Part shown: positions 30,133 through 38,432 of the stretch, one piece after another
Numbering within the stretch: position 1 is the stretch's first letter
Layout: each line of letters begins with the position of its first letter
NCBI GenBank assembly: GCA_023426545.1
Contig: JAFAAN010000147.1
Coordinates: 1 to 64,000 of the forward strand
Direction of reading: 5' to 3'
From: Pseudomonadota bacterium
GTDB taxonomy: Bacteria > Myxococcota > Myxococcia > Myxococcales > Myxococcaceae
DNA length: 64,000 nucleotides
The notes under the pieces: generated by a model
What the model saw: the letters and a program-made list of their open reading frames with translations, nothing else
The model's database searches: none
What the model was told of the DNA's origin: nothing
Translations under genes and position numbers: made by a program

Positions 30133-30313
30133 GTCCAGTGCCTTCCGCATCGTTGACGGAGGTCAAAGCAATCTCGCTGCCAACGCCACCGGCGTCGCTG
30201 TCTCCAGTGAAATCAGCGGGTTGTCCGGGAGGGAGGGGCAGGCAGAGGGGCAGCGCGGCTGTAGAAACGACAGGGCCGCGTCTGTAGTCATGCCGGGGTG
30301 CGGGTGGCCACCC

Positions 30314-31522
30314 TCAGTGCAGGGTGGGCTTGGGCGGGCGGCCATGGGGGCCGTCCTCGTCGTCCAGCTCGCCCGGGAAATCCGGGGATTCGCCCTCCGC
30401 GAGCGCCGGGTCCGCGTCCTGGAGGGACATGGAGGCCTCGGTGCCCGGCGGCCCCGAGGGCCAATCCGGCCACGTCGCGTCCGCGGTGCCGGCCAGCGCG
30501 CCCTGGGCCTGGGCGTTGGCCGCCGCGGCCTGGGCCGCCAGCAAGCGCAGGGTGGCGTCCTCCGCGGCGTCCTGGGCGGCCATCTCCGCCAGCCGCGCGG
30601 CCCGCTGCTGGCGGCGGCGGACGTAGGCGGCCACGCAGAGGAAGGACGCGCCCAGCCACACCAGCGCGGAGCTGGTGGTGAGGGGCAGCCAGCCGTAGCG
30701 CGCGGCCAGCCCGTCACGCCACTCCGTCTCCTCCACCAGCAGCGAGGTGCGGAAGGCCTTGCCGAAGGCCGTCTCGAAGGGCTCGCCGCGGGCCACGCCG
30801 TCCACGAGCGCGGCCATGGCCTGGGGGCCGAACTTCGAGGAGAGGTGCGCGACGAAGGCCGCGCTCTGCGCGTAGGCGATCTCCACGTCGGACGGGACGT
30901 CCGGCCAGGCCTTCACCAGGTGCTCGAAGTGGAAGACGCGCTCCTGCGTCACGGCCCGGAAGAGGGCGGCGTAGTGGGTGAGGGAGAAGCGCTCGCCAGT
31001 GACGTTCTGCGCGACGCCTTCCTGGAACCAGCGGGGCCACGCCGGGGCGAGCTGCCCCAGGGCGACGTGCGCCAGCTCGTGGCGGAGCGTCTGCTGTCCG
31101 TCCGGCGCATGCAGGCTGAGCGCGTCCAGGAGGATGATCTGGTGGGCGGGGTAGGCCAAGGCCACGGCCCAGCCCGGGGGCTTGCCGCCGGGCAGCGCCA
31201 GGGCCTCGAACTCGTCGCGGCCCATGCCCAGGCGGATCTCCGTCACGCCGGGCCAGTCCTTGCCCAGGATGGAGCCGAAGGTGTCGCGAACGCCCTCGAT
31301 CTGCCGGGACAGCTCGTGCGCGGCGGCGGTGGCGGCGGCGGTGTGGAGGATGCGGAAGCGCTCCGTCGTGAGCTCGCCGCTCACCGCCGGTGGGCGCGTC
31401 AAGGGCACCAGCGCCACGTCGTGCACCACGTCATGGGCGTGGGGGCCTGGGGCGCCGCCCGGTTCCTGGGCCCGGGCACCTGGGACGGCCAGCAGCAGGA
31501 GCAGGACAAGCAGGTGGCGCAT
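30314..31522 (-). CDS. Membrane-anchored metallopeptidase (peptidase MA-like)
   Basis: 402 residues from ATG 31522; a longer frame to 31588 adds a non-signal leader. The signal peptide MRHLLVLLLLLAVPGARAQ is followed by an extracytoplasmic domain with the zinc motif HELAHVAL and a nearby WFQEGVAQ, where the glutamate is the third ligand of gluzincin-type MA families. One membrane helix near residue 275-295 (SSALVWLGASFLCVAAYV) is followed by a cytoplasmic Ala/Gln-rich coil and an acidic Pro-rich tail. It probably cleaves periplasmic substrates that are unknown. It lies between a hypothetical gene and divIVA on the same strand. Confidence 0.88.
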   Translation of the reverse strand: MRHLLVLLLLLAVPGARAQEPGGAPGPHAHDVVHDVALVPLTRPPAVSGELTTERFRILHTAAATAAAHELSRQIEGVRDTFGSILGKDWPGVTEIRLGMGRDEFEALALPGGKPPGWAVALAYPAHQIILLDALSLHAPDGQQTLRHELAHVALGQLAPAWPRWFQEGVAQNVTGERFSLTHYAALFRAVTQERVFHFEHLVKAWPDVPSDVEIAYAQSAAFVAHLSSKFGPQAMAALVDGVARGEPFETAFGKAFRTSLLVEETEWRDGLAARYGWLPLTTSSALVWLGASFLCVAAYVRRRQQRAARLAEMAAQDAAEDATLRLLAAQAAAANAQAQGALAGTADATWPDWPSGPPGTEASMSLQDADPALAEGESPDFPGELDDEDGPHGRPPKPTLH

Positions 31523-31610
31523 GTGCGGCGGCCTCACGTTCCAACTGACATAACAGCCTCGTCCCCGGTTGCCGCAACCTCGGTCCACGCCACCGGATTG
31601 GCGCGGCGCG

Positions 31611-32138
31611 TCAGGAGTCGCCGTTGGCCTTCTTCTGGGACAGGTAGGCGATGTTGTCCTCGACCCGTGCGTAGTCGCGGTCCGCGAACGTGGGGGCCTT
31701 GAACGTCTCCAGCAGCTTCTGGTGGGCGTCCAGCACCGAGCGCACCTGCGACTCGAACTGCGTGCGCTGGCGCTTCAGCTCGTTGATGTCCTCCACCACC
31801 TGGACCAGCCGCTGGTGGGCGCCGTGGACGATCTTCTCCGCCTGGTGCTCGGCGTCCGCGATGATGATCTCCGCTTCCTTCTTCGCGGCGTCCTTCAGGT
31901 CCTCGCTGATGCGCTGGGCGGTGACCATGGTCTCCTGGAGGGTGCGCTCCCGCTCCTGGTGCTGTTCGACCTTGAGCTGGGTGCGCTTCACTTCCTCCTT
32001 GAGCGCGATGTTCTCCTTCACCACCTCCTCGAACTCGCCGGCGATGAGCTCGAGGTAGGCCTCCACCTCACGGCAGGAGAAGCCGCGCAGGGCCGTTTCG
32101 AACCGCTTCTGCCGGATGTCGAGCGGGGTGATCTTCAT
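31611..32138 (-). CDS. DivIVA-domain coiled-coil protein
   Basis: 175 residues. The N-terminus (MKITPLDIRQKRFETALRGFSCREVEAYL) is the DivIVA membrane-curvature domain, in which F and R residues of the first loop insert in the membrane. It is followed by a long coiled coil (about 30-150) and a short Lys-containing tail. Such proteins mark poles or septa and recruit partners. DivIVA proteins are best known from Gram-positives but also occur in delta-proteobacterial lineages. It is the same strand as the HEAT gene upstream, with a 103-bp gap. Confidence 0.9.
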   Translation of the reverse strand: MKITPLDIRQKRFETALRGFSCREVEAYLELIAGEFEEVVKENIALKEEVKRTQLKVEQHQERERTLQETMVTAQRISEDLKDAAKKEAEIIIADAEHQAEKIVHGAHQRLVQVVEDINELKRQRTQFESQVRSVLDAHQKLLETFKAPTFADRDYARVEDNIAYLSQKKANGDS

Positions 32139-32241
32139 GACGCCGCAGTGTAGCGCAGGGGCGTCGCATCTCCAGGAAATGGCCTTGACCGGGGGGCGGC
32201 CCTGGCGGGTGGTGACTGGCCGTCTGCCTGGCGAGAAGGCG

Positions 32242-32721
32242 TCAGCGGCGGCCGGCGTCCCACTGGGACACCACGGTGCGTGCGGCGTTCTGCACGCCCG
32301 TGGTGAGCCGGGCGTCCACGGCGGCCTCCTGGACCGCGCGGCGCGCGGTGGGGGTGCGCTGGAAGACGAGCCCGTTGAGCGCCTGGATCTTCAGCGCGTC
32401 CGCGTGGTGCGGGTGGCGCACCACGTTGGCCAGGAGCTCCTCCGCCCGGGGGTGCTGGAACAGGCTCACGGCGCGCAGGGCGGCCTGCTGGATGCGCGGA
32501 TTGGGGTCCCACAGGAGCACCGCCAGTGCGTCCAGGGCGCGCGCGTCGCCCAGCAGGGCCAGGTCTTCGATGGCCAGGGCCCGGATCTCCTCCGGCGCCG
32601 GCTTCACCGCCCCCAGCAGGCCCCGGAGCAGGGCGGTGTCGTCCGGGGCCCCCGGAGCGGCCGGGGCCTGGGCGCGGGAGGTGGTGGCGAACAGCAGACC
32701 GGCGAGGAGCAGGAGCCGCAT
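32242..32721 (-). CDS. Small exported HEAT-repeat protein
   Basis: 159 residues from ATG 32721; the frame continues to 32892 but overlaps the promoter of the divergent DnaJ gene and does not start with a signal. The signal peptide MRLLLLAGLLFATTSRAQ is followed by HEAT-like helical repeats (RALAIEDLALLGDARALDALAVLLWDPNPRIQQAALRAV, given here only as two repeat units). It is probably periplasmic and scaffold-like, with no catalytic residues. The last repeat runs into LTTGVQNAARTVVSQW. Confidence 0.8.
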   Translation of the reverse strand: MRLLLLAGLLFATTSRAQAPAAPGAPDDTALLRGLLGAVKPAPEEIRALAIEDLALLGDARALDALAVLLWDPNPRIQQAALRAVSLFQHPRAEELLANVVRHPHHADALKIQALNGLVFQRTPTARRAVQEAAVDARLTTGVQNAARTVVSQWDAGRR

Positions 32722-32824
32722 GGGGCACCTTCTACCGTGAGGCGAGGAGATTTTCTTGACGCGATCGCCCATCGTGGGACCTTGCCGCCTGCTACAGGTG
32801 TGTTGCGAACGGGAGCAAGGTTCG

Positions 32825-33334
32825 ATGAACGTGGCGGCCGCGAACTGGCAGACCCTGGAAAACGTCGATGTGGAGTGCACCCATTGCGGCATCCGGATGA
32901 CCCTGCAACCAGGGACCCGGGTTCGCTACTACCGGTGTTCCGGGTGCCACCGCTGGGTGTCCAGTGTGTACTCCGACGTCTTCCGGGCGGACGCGAAGAT
33001 GCGGACCCACCCGGTGAAGGACACGGGGGCCCAGGACGAGCAGTTCATCGAGGTCAAGGACCGGCTGGACCGCTGGCTGTCCGCGCTGGAGGGGCAGGAC
33101 CCGTACCGGCTCCTGGGCGTGTCGCCGCTGGACTCGGCGGAGACGGTGCGCGCGCGCTACCACGCGCTGGCCATGGAGCGGCACCCGGACCGCGGCGGCT
33201 CGGCGGAGAAGATGCGGGAGCTGAACGCCGCCTACGAGCGCATCCTCCGGCACCGCCAGCGCAAGCGTCAGGAGGCGCTGTCGGCCGGCATGTCCGTGGC
33301 CTCCGCGTCCGTCCTGCCCGCGCGCAGCAGGTAG
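32825..33334 (+). CDS. DnaJ-domain protein with N-terminal zinc ribbon
   Basis: 169 residues from ATG 32825 (GGAG 11 nt upstream); the frame from 32756 is not needed. Residues 18-45 contain a zinc-ribbon-like pair, CTHCG and CSGCH, spaced by about 20 residues. Residues about 95-150 form a J domain with the essential HPD (AMERHPDRGGSAEKM). It is a probable co-chaperone that stimulates a DnaK ATPase. Its last 67 bp overlap the convergent SpoIIM-like gene, so the C-terminal tail (about 22 residues) is encoded in sequence also used on the other strand. Confidence 0.85.
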   Translation: MNVAAANWQTLENVDVECTHCGIRMTLQPGTRVRYYRCSGCHRWVSSVYSDVFRADAKMRTHPVKDTGAQDEQFIEVKDRLDRWLSALEGQDPYRLLGVSPLDSAETVRARYHALAMERHPDRGGSAEKMRELNAAYERILRHRQRKRQEALSAGMSVASASVLPARSR

Positions 33335-34260
33335 CCCCAGAACAGAGCCCCCAGGGCGATGCCCAGCCCCGCCTTCACCCAGGTGGGGAACAGGTCGCCC
33401 GGTGAGACGTAGCCCTCCACCACGCCGATGAGGCCGAGGAAGGGCGCGCACCCCAGCACCAGCTTCACCGCCTCGCGCCCGCGAAGCGCCAGCGCCTGTC
33501 CCCGGGGCAGCTCCCCCGGGTCGATGAGCGCCTGGCCCACCATCAGCCCCGCCCCGCCGGCGATGACGATGATGGACAGCTCCACCGGCCCATGCGCGGC
33601 GATGAAGTCCAGCAAGCCGCCCAGCATGCCCTCGCGGGCGCACAGCGCGGCGATGGCGCCGATGTGCACCCCGTTGTTCACCAGCATGAACAGCGTGCCC
33701 AGGCCGAGGGTGATGCCCATGGCGAAGGTGACGATGGTGACGGTGAGGTTGTTGGTGGCGATGCCCGACGCCACCGAGTTGGGCGGCGCCACCGACAGGA
33801 TGTCATCCGTCCACATGCGGCCCTGGGCCACGTAGTGGCGCACGCCGGAGGGCACCAGCAGCTCGGCGCCCCGGGGCTCCCACAGCACCACCACCGCGCC
33901 CAGCAGGATGCCCAGGACGAACAGCGCGGCGCTGGCGCCCACGAAGCCGCGCTCCCGGCGCAACGTGGCGGGGAACTCGCGGCGGAAGAAGTCGCGCACC
34001 GCGGGCCAGCGCTCGCGCGGCGGCTGGTAGATGGCGGCGTAGGCCTGTCCGCAGAGCTGGTTGAGGAAGCGGTGCACGTCCGTGCCCGGATAGAACGTCT
34101 GGGCATGCGCCAGGTCGGCGGACGCGCGCCGGTACAGCGTGTCCAGCGTGCGCAGCGCGTCCAGCTTCAGCGTCCCGGAGCGCTGGCGTGCCAGCAAGGC
34201 CTGGAGCGCGTCCCAGTCCGCGCGGCGGCGGGCCACGTAGGCGGGCAGCGGAATGGCCAT
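33268..34260 (-). CDS. SpoIIM-like (stage II sporulation protein M) membrane protein
   Basis: 330 residues from ATG 34260, two bases after the RDD gene stop. The N-terminal third is soluble and helical (PLPAYVARRRADWDALQALL, then RASADLAHAQTFYPG). Then come at least five membrane helices (GASAALFVLGILLGAVVVL, VTIVTFAMGITLGLGTLFML and others) typical of the SpoIIM/DUF95 family. The sequence AAHGPVELSIIVIAGGAGL is a family hallmark. Its paired RDD gene and coupled start suggest a shared membrane complex. The 3' end overlaps the DnaJ gene by 67 bp tail to tail. Confidence 0.88.
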   Translation of the reverse strand: MAIPLPAYVARRRADWDALQALLARQRSGTLKLDALRTLDTLYRRASADLAHAQTFYPGTDVHRFLNQLCGQAYAAIYQPPRERWPAVRDFFRREFPATLRRERGFVGASAALFVLGILLGAVVVLWEPRGAELLVPSGVRHYVAQGRMWTDDILSVAPPNSVASGIATNNLTVTIVTFAMGITLGLGTLFMLVNNGVHIGAIAALCAREGMLGGLLDFIAAHGPVELSIIVIAGGAGLMVGQALIDPGELPRGQALALRGREAVKLVLGCAPFLGLIGVVEGYVSPGDLFPTWVKAGLGIALGALFWGYLLRAGRTDAEATDMPADSAS

Positions 34261-34261
34261 G

Positions 34262-35035
34262 TCAGCGCTCCCCCTGGACGACGCGGGCGCGCAGGAAGGC
34301 TTCGGTGCTCTCGGTGGACGCGAGCACCGCGGCGCGCGCCTCCGCGTCCGGCGGGCCCACCCGCTCCACCAGCCGCGCGCCCAGCCGCTGGCGCACCTCC
34401 GGAGCGAGCCCGGGCGCGCGGGCCAGGAAGGACAGCACCAGCTCCACGTCCTCCGGCGCGAGCGGGCGCGCCCCGGCGGCCTGCGCCTGCGCGGCGGGCG
34501 TGGCCGCGTCCGGCGCGGCGGCGTACTTGTCCAGGTCGATGCGCTCCTCGCGCACCAGCAGCGTACCAGCCAGCACGTCGCCCAGCCGCCGGTGCTGGCG
34601 GGTGAGCAGCATGCTGACGCAAGCGGCGGCGTACAGCATGGGCAGGAAGTCCACCGCGCGGCAGAGGTTGCGGACCGCGCTCTCGTACACACCCACGGGC
34701 GAGCCATCCACGCGCACCACGCGGATGCCGAGCGCGCGCTTGCCCACCGTCTGGCCGTGGAAGAGGCCCTCGCTCACCGTCCAGTACAGCCACTGCGTGG
34801 CGAAGACGCCCACCACCAGCAGCGTCTGCGCCACGCCCGACAGCCCCTGGAGCACGCCGAGCACGTCCGACACCAGCAGCGTGAAGACGAAGTACGCGAC
34901 GAGCCAGAAGAAGAACAGCAGGCTCGCGTCCACCAGCCACGCGAGGCAGCGGTAGCCAATGCCCGCGACAGGGAGCGTCAGCGCCACGCGCTCGGGCGTG
35001 GCGACGTCGAGATGGGGTGTCGGTGCGGGGTGCAT
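34262..35035 (-). CDS. RDD-family membrane protein
   Basis: 257 residues from ATG 35035; an in-frame extension to 35125 is poorly supported. The RDD domain spans about residues 15-150, with VAGIGYRCLAWLVDASLLFF (the R and D of the family), two to three membrane helices and the conserved GQTVGKRALGIRVVRVDG. The C-terminal 80 residues are soluble and helical. RDD and SpoIIM-like genes are commonly adjacent in bacteria. The gene is transcribed divergently from fruA across a 525-bp control region. Confidence 0.9.
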   Translation of the reverse strand: MHPAPTPHLDVATPERVALTLPVAGIGYRCLAWLVDASLLFFFWLVAYFVFTLLVSDVLGVLQGLSGVAQTLLVVGVFATQWLYWTVSEGLFHGQTVGKRALGIRVVRVDGSPVGVYESAVRNLCRAVDFLPMLYAAACVSMLLTRQHRRLGDVLAGTLLVREERIDLDKYAAAPDAATPAAQAQAAGARPLAPEDVELVLSFLARAPGLAPEVRQRLGARLVERVGPPDAEARAAVLASTESTEAFLRARVVQGER

Positions 35036-35195
35036 GCTGGGCGTGCAGCATACACGTCCGGCTTCCTCCCACGCCGCCGCACGCGCGGCGGTTCCGCGCG
35101 GACTTGCGGGAATTTCGGGTCCCATCCGGGTGTGGCGCGGATGACATTCGGAGCGCCGGCGGAGGGCGCTTTCATCGATTTATGGACGCAACGGC

Positions 35196-35213
35196 GTGTC
35201 GTGCGGTCGACAG
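35196..35213 (+). promoter_or_regulatory. MrpC-like operator upstream of fruA
   Basis: GTGTC, eight bases (GTGCGGTC), then GACAG, matching nine of ten conserved positions of the MrpC palindrome. It lies 348 bp upstream of the fruA start codon. Confidence 0.5.
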
Positions 35214-35401
35214 CGATGACGAACCAACGGATGAAACCCCTGTAACGGGCTCCGATTCATGCACACTGGACACTCCCGTTAGGGCTGGTTCGCGTCTGCG
35301 CTTTCCCAGTGATAGGGTTTCTGCCGTTGGACCATGAACCTGGGCCGAGGGAGGTGCGGCCCGCTGGGACGTCAGTGGTAGCAGGAAGTCAAAAACAGTC
35401 A

Positions 35402-35433
35402 GGAGTCGAGTCGTACATCGGTAGGTCGACTCC
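35402..35433 (+). repeat. 8-bp inverted repeat in fruA control region
   Basis: Arms GGAGTCGA (35402-35409) and TCGACTCC (35426-35433) are perfect reverse complements with a 16-nt spacer. It could be an operator or leader stem about 130 bp before the fruA start. Confidence 0.4.
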
Positions 35434-35560
35434 GGAGTGGTTCAGCGGACACGCTCGTTCATCCCTGTCACACAACCCACTGGCCCAGGTCGTACCGGAG
35501 CCGGCTGTGGTCAGTTGTCTGTTCATGCAGTTTTCGCCATGACGGCTGGGGGGCCTTCGC

Positions 35561-36250
35561 ATGGCAACCAATCAAGCAGCGATTCGTGTATCGATTCTCG
35601 AAGGACCGTGGGCAGCCTGGCAGGGCCTGGCCGACGGGCTCCGGGGTGAGGGTGTGCAGGTCTCCTCGGTGACGAGGGACGTGCGCCTGTTCCTCGACAG
35701 CCTGGGGACGGATCCGCCGCAGGTCGCGGTGATGGACGTGGAAGGTGACGGCGAGGCAGCCGTGGGCTGCTCCGTCACGGAGGGCATCAACCTCCTGCGG
35801 GAGGCGCGCAAGCGCCGGCTCGAGGTGCGGATGTTGCTGCTCTCCGCGGTGAGCACGCCGGAGATCATCTCGCAGTGCTTCGACGAAGGCGCCTCCGGCT
35901 ACCTGTTCCGGGCCGGCCTGGGGACGACCGCGGTCGCGTCCGCCATCAACTCGCTGGTCCGGGGTGAGCGGTTGTTCCCGGTGCAGCTGCTGCGCAACGA
36001 CTTCGAGCACCCGCCGGTGACGTCGCCCACCGCGAGCGTGTTGCTGGCGCTCACGCAGCGCGAGCGCGAGGTGCTGGCGTACGTGGCGGGCGGCGCGGAC
36101 AACCTGAAGATCGCCGCGCACCTGCAGATCGCCGAGCGCACCGTGAAATCCCACGTGACGCAGCTCTACCGGAAGCTGGGGGCGGAGAACCGCACGCAGC
36201 TGGCGCTGAGGGCGTGTCACCTGGGCGTCCGGCCTCCGCCGGACCTCTAG
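35561..36250 (+). CDS. fruA: Developmental response regulator FruA
   Basis: 229 residues, the length of M. xanthus FruA. The N-terminal half is an atypical receiver. The phospho-acceptor position D59 (VAVMDVEG) is kept, but the acidic pair near residue 12 is reduced and the beta5 lysine is arginine (GYLFRAG), so phosphorylation may not occur normally. The C-terminal half is a LuxR/NarL helix-turn-helix (LTQREREVLAYVAG, then IAERTVKSHVTQLYRKL). FruA controls aggregation and sporulation genes in response to C-signal together with MrpC. A GGGGGG site precedes ATG 35561. It is followed by a two-sided hairpin and an orphan MbtH gene. Confidence 0.9.
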   Translation: MATNQAAIRVSILEGPWAAWQGLADGLRGEGVQVSSVTRDVRLFLDSLGTDPPQVAVMDVEGDGEAAVGCSVTEGINLLREARKRRLEVRMLLLSAVSTPEIISQCFDEGASGYLFRAGLGTTAVASAINSLVRGERLFPVQLLRNDFEHPPVTSPTASVLLALTQREREVLAYVAGGADNLKIAAHLQIAERTVKSHVTQLYRKLGAENRTQLALRACHLGVRPPPDL

Positions 36251-36273
36251 CGGCGGGACGGACCGCGCACGCA

Positions 36274-36323
36274 GCACGCCCCCCGGACCTGGGCGAAGGG
36301 GCCCGGGTTCGCAGGGGGCGTGC
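36274..36323. terminator. Bidirectional hairpin between fruA and mbtH-like gene
   Basis: Perfect 10-bp arms GCACGCCCCC (36274-36283) and GGGGGCGTGC (36314-36323) enclose an inner imperfect stem. It lies 24 nt after fruA and 18 nt after the MbtH stop on the other strand, so it can serve both. Confidence 0.6.
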
Positions 36324-36341
36324 GCGCGGCGGCCACCGCGC

Positions 36342-36557
36342 CTACGGCTTCGACTCTTCCATCTTCTTGCGGAGGCTCAGCGGGCGCATGTCCGTCCAGA
36401 CCTCCTTGATGTACTCGAGGCACTCGGCCTTGTTGCCCTGCTTGCCTGCGTCCTTCCAACCGAGCGCGTTCTCGCGGTCGGCTGGCCAGATGGAGTACTG
36501 CTCCTCGTGGTTCACAACGACCTTGTAGACGGTCGTGTCCTCGCGCTCATCCGCCAT
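36342..36557 (-). CDS. Orphan MbtH-like protein
   Basis: 71 residues with the whole family signature: [43 protein letters not shown], including the conserved tryptophans. MbtH proteins bind adenylation domains of nonribosomal peptide synthetases and help them fold or work. No NRPS gene is in this window, so it must act in trans. In M. xanthus DK1622 an orphan MbtH gene just after fruA (MXAN_3118, from memory) is reported to interact with several NRPSs. The gene is convergent with fruA. Confidence 0.96.
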   Translation of the reverse strand: MADEREDTTVYKVVVNHEEQYSIWPADRENALGWKDAGKQGNKAECLEYIKEVWTDMRPLSLRKKMEESKP

Positions 36558-36665
36558 GGTGGTTCTCCTGGAACGGGCCGCATTGTGGCCATAATCCAGG
36601 AAAAGGGGTCAAGACACGGAAGGCGTGGGCGCGTGCGCGCCGGGTGACACCTATACTCGCCGGCC

Positions 36666-37679
36666 ATGCGTCGTCGGGTTGCTCACATCATCACGGCCTG
36701 CGTCCTCCTGCTGGGAGGTGCGTGGGCGCTGCTCGCCTTGTCATTGACGGGAGCGGGGCCCGAGGGCCCGCACCTGCTGCGCGCCCTCGGCGCCGTGCTG
36801 CTTTCGGGCGCCGCGGTGGCGGTGTGGCTGCGCCACTCGAAGCGCGCGGCCGTGGCGGTGATGGCCGTGGGGTGCGTGGCCATCTGGGGGTGGACCCAGA
36901 CGGTGCGGCCGGCGAAGCACGCCGACTGGGCGCCGGACCTGGCGCGCTCCGCGAGGGCGAAGGTGGAGGGGACGCGTGTGACGCTGTACGACGTGCGGGA
37001 CTTCCGCTACCGCAGCACGTCGGACTGGGATGCGGCGTGGTACTCGGCCACGTACGACACACGGGAGCTCACCGGCGCCTGGTTCATCGTGGAGCCCTTC
37101 TCCGGCGTCTGGGGCGCGGCGCACACGATGGTGAGCTTCGGCTTCGCGGACGGCCGCTACCTCGTCTTCTCCGTGGAGGTCCGGCGCGAGAAGGGAGAGA
37201 CATTCTCCGCGCTGGGCGGGCTCTTCCGCCAGTTCGAGCTCACCTACGTGGTGGGAGACGAGCGCGACCTGGTGCAGCTGCGCTCCAACCACCGCAAGGA
37301 TGACGTCTACCTTTACCCGGTGGATGCGTCGCGGGAGCGCATCGCCAGCTTCTTCCTCGACATGGTGGCGCGGATGAACGCGCTGCACGAGGCGCCGGAG
37401 TTCTACGACACGCTCACCAACAACTGCACCACCAACCTGGTGCGGCACCTGGAGAAGGTGAGTCAGGTCGAGGTGCCGTATGACCACCGCACCTTGCTTC
37501 CCGCGTTCTCCGACGCGCTGGCGTATGAGCTGGAGCTCATCGACCGGGACGCGCCGCTGGACACGGTGCGCAAGCGCTACCACATCAACGCCCGCGCCCA
37601 GGCGGCGGACGGGCGGCAGGACTTCTCGCGGCGCATCCGGGAGCCCCTGGCCGCCACCGCCGCCGACGCCGTCCCGTGA
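36666..37679 (+). CDS. DUF4105 membrane protein
   Basis: 337 residues. Three N-terminal hydrophobic helices (about 7-30, 38-55 and 61-78) precede a periplasmic domain with the DUF4105 core: conserved HTMVSFGFADGRYLVFSVEVR and the catalytic-type cysteine in TNNCTTNLV. Related proteins (Lnb N-terminal region) are papain-like cysteine peptidases or acyltransferases acting on lipoproteins or lipids. Substrate unknown. Start ATG 36666 lacks a strong ribosome site. It lies between mbtH-like (divergent) and a convergent hypothetical gene. Confidence 0.88.
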   Translation: MRRRVAHIITACVLLLGGAWALLALSLTGAGPEGPHLLRALGAVLLSGAAVAVWLRHSKRAAVAVMAVGCVAIWGWTQTVRPAKHADWAPDLARSARAKVEGTRVTLYDVRDFRYRSTSDWDAAWYSATYDTRELTGAWFIVEPFSGVWGAAHTMVSFGFADGRYLVFSVEVRREKGETFSALGGLFRQFELTYVVGDERDLVQLRSNHRKDDVYLYPVDASRERIASFFLDMVARMNALHEAPEFYDTLTNNCTTNLVRHLEKVSQVEVPYDHRTLLPAFSDALAYELELIDRDAPLDTVRKRYHINARAQAADGRQDFSRRIREPLAATAADAVP

Positions 37680-37691
37680 CGCGCTGTCCGC

Positions 37692-38414
37692 CTACGCACC
37701 CGGACGCGACTTCAGGTGGGTGTCGTAGTGCTGTTGCAGCGTGACGAAGTAGCCGCGCTCCTCCCAGAGCGCCGCGATGAGGCGCTCGGTCAGCGTCTTC
37801 ACCTCCGCGCTCTCGTCCGGTGTGGGCGTGCGGGGGCCCGGAGACTGCGGGCTGAAGAAGGCGCGGGTGGCCTCGGCCATCAACAGGCGGCTGCCCGCGA
37901 AGAGCCGGCGCAGGGCCTGGTTGACGGGGCGAGGGTCCACCTCCGCGCAGGCCGCGAGGATGGCGTCGTGAATGCGCTGGGGCTGGGGGCCGCCCATGTC
38001 CTCTGCCTTCAGGTCGCCGCGCGCCAGGGCGTGGTTGAGCAGGTACCCGTGGTGCAGGGCGGATGAGGCCACGTCCACGCAGTCCTTCACCCACAGCACG
38101 AAGAAGACCTTGCGGAACACCTTGCGCACGGGGAACAGCGCCAGTCCCTTCAGGGAACTCAACAGTCGTCCGCCCGCCGTCCGGCCGACATGGGAGCCCG
38201 CGAGGAACTCTACCGCCCGGGGCGGCTTCCTGGGCAGGCCGTGCTCGGCGAGGACGGTGAGGACCATGCTCTCGCGGGCCTGCCGGAGCGCGTAGTCATC
38301 CAGGAAGGGGACAGGGATGAGCGGCGTCAGTCCGGAGACGACGGCGAGGAAGGCCACGCGGCCCAGCACCGGGGGCAGCTCACTCGCGGGAGGACGAGGC
38401 TTCGGCTCGGTCAT
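37692..38414 (-). CDS. Hypothetical protein
   Basis: 240 residues. A hydrophobic stretch (GRVAFLAVVSGLTPLIPVPF) is followed by DDYALRQARESMV, basic loops and a second semi-hydrophobic region (VFFVLWVKDCVDVASSALHHGYLLNHAL). The C-terminus is helical and contains a conserved-looking SAEVKTLTERLIAALWEE. I cannot assign a family. It may be a peripheral membrane protein. The convergent DUF4105 gene ends 12 bp away. No clear ribosome site was seen. Confidence 0.7.
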   Translation of the reverse strand: MTEPKPRPPASELPPVLGRVAFLAVVSGLTPLIPVPFLDDYALRQARESMVLTVLAEHGLPRKPPRAVEFLAGSHVGRTAGGRLLSSLKGLALFPVRKVFRKVFFVLWVKDCVDVASSALHHGYLLNHALARGDLKAEDMGGPQPQRIHDAILAACAEVDPRPVNQALRRLFAGSRLLMAEATRAFFSPQSPGPRTPTPDESAEVKTLTERLIAALWEERGYFVTLQQHYDTHLKSRPGA

Positions 38415-38432
38415 ATGTCCTCCATATGCCCC

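Larger units (their letters stand above)
35036..35560. promoter_or_regulatory. Divergent control region between the RDD gene and fruA
   Basis: 525 bp without a supported gene. It holds GTGTC-N8-GACAG at 35196-35213 (one base off the MrpC palindrome GTGTC-N8-GACAC as I recall it), a weaker GAGTG-N8-GACAC at 35435-35452, and a perfect 8-bp inverted repeat GGAGTCGA/TCGACTCC at 35402-35409 and 35426-35433. In M. xanthus, fruA is activated by MrpC and the A- and C-signal pathways, so a long region with such sites is expected. Promoter -35/-10 boxes were not confidently placed. Confidence 0.6.

Noticed and set aside
30163..30291. A 42-codon minus-strand frame between two genes
   Set aside because: No ribosome site and a biased, low-complexity product; likely chance.
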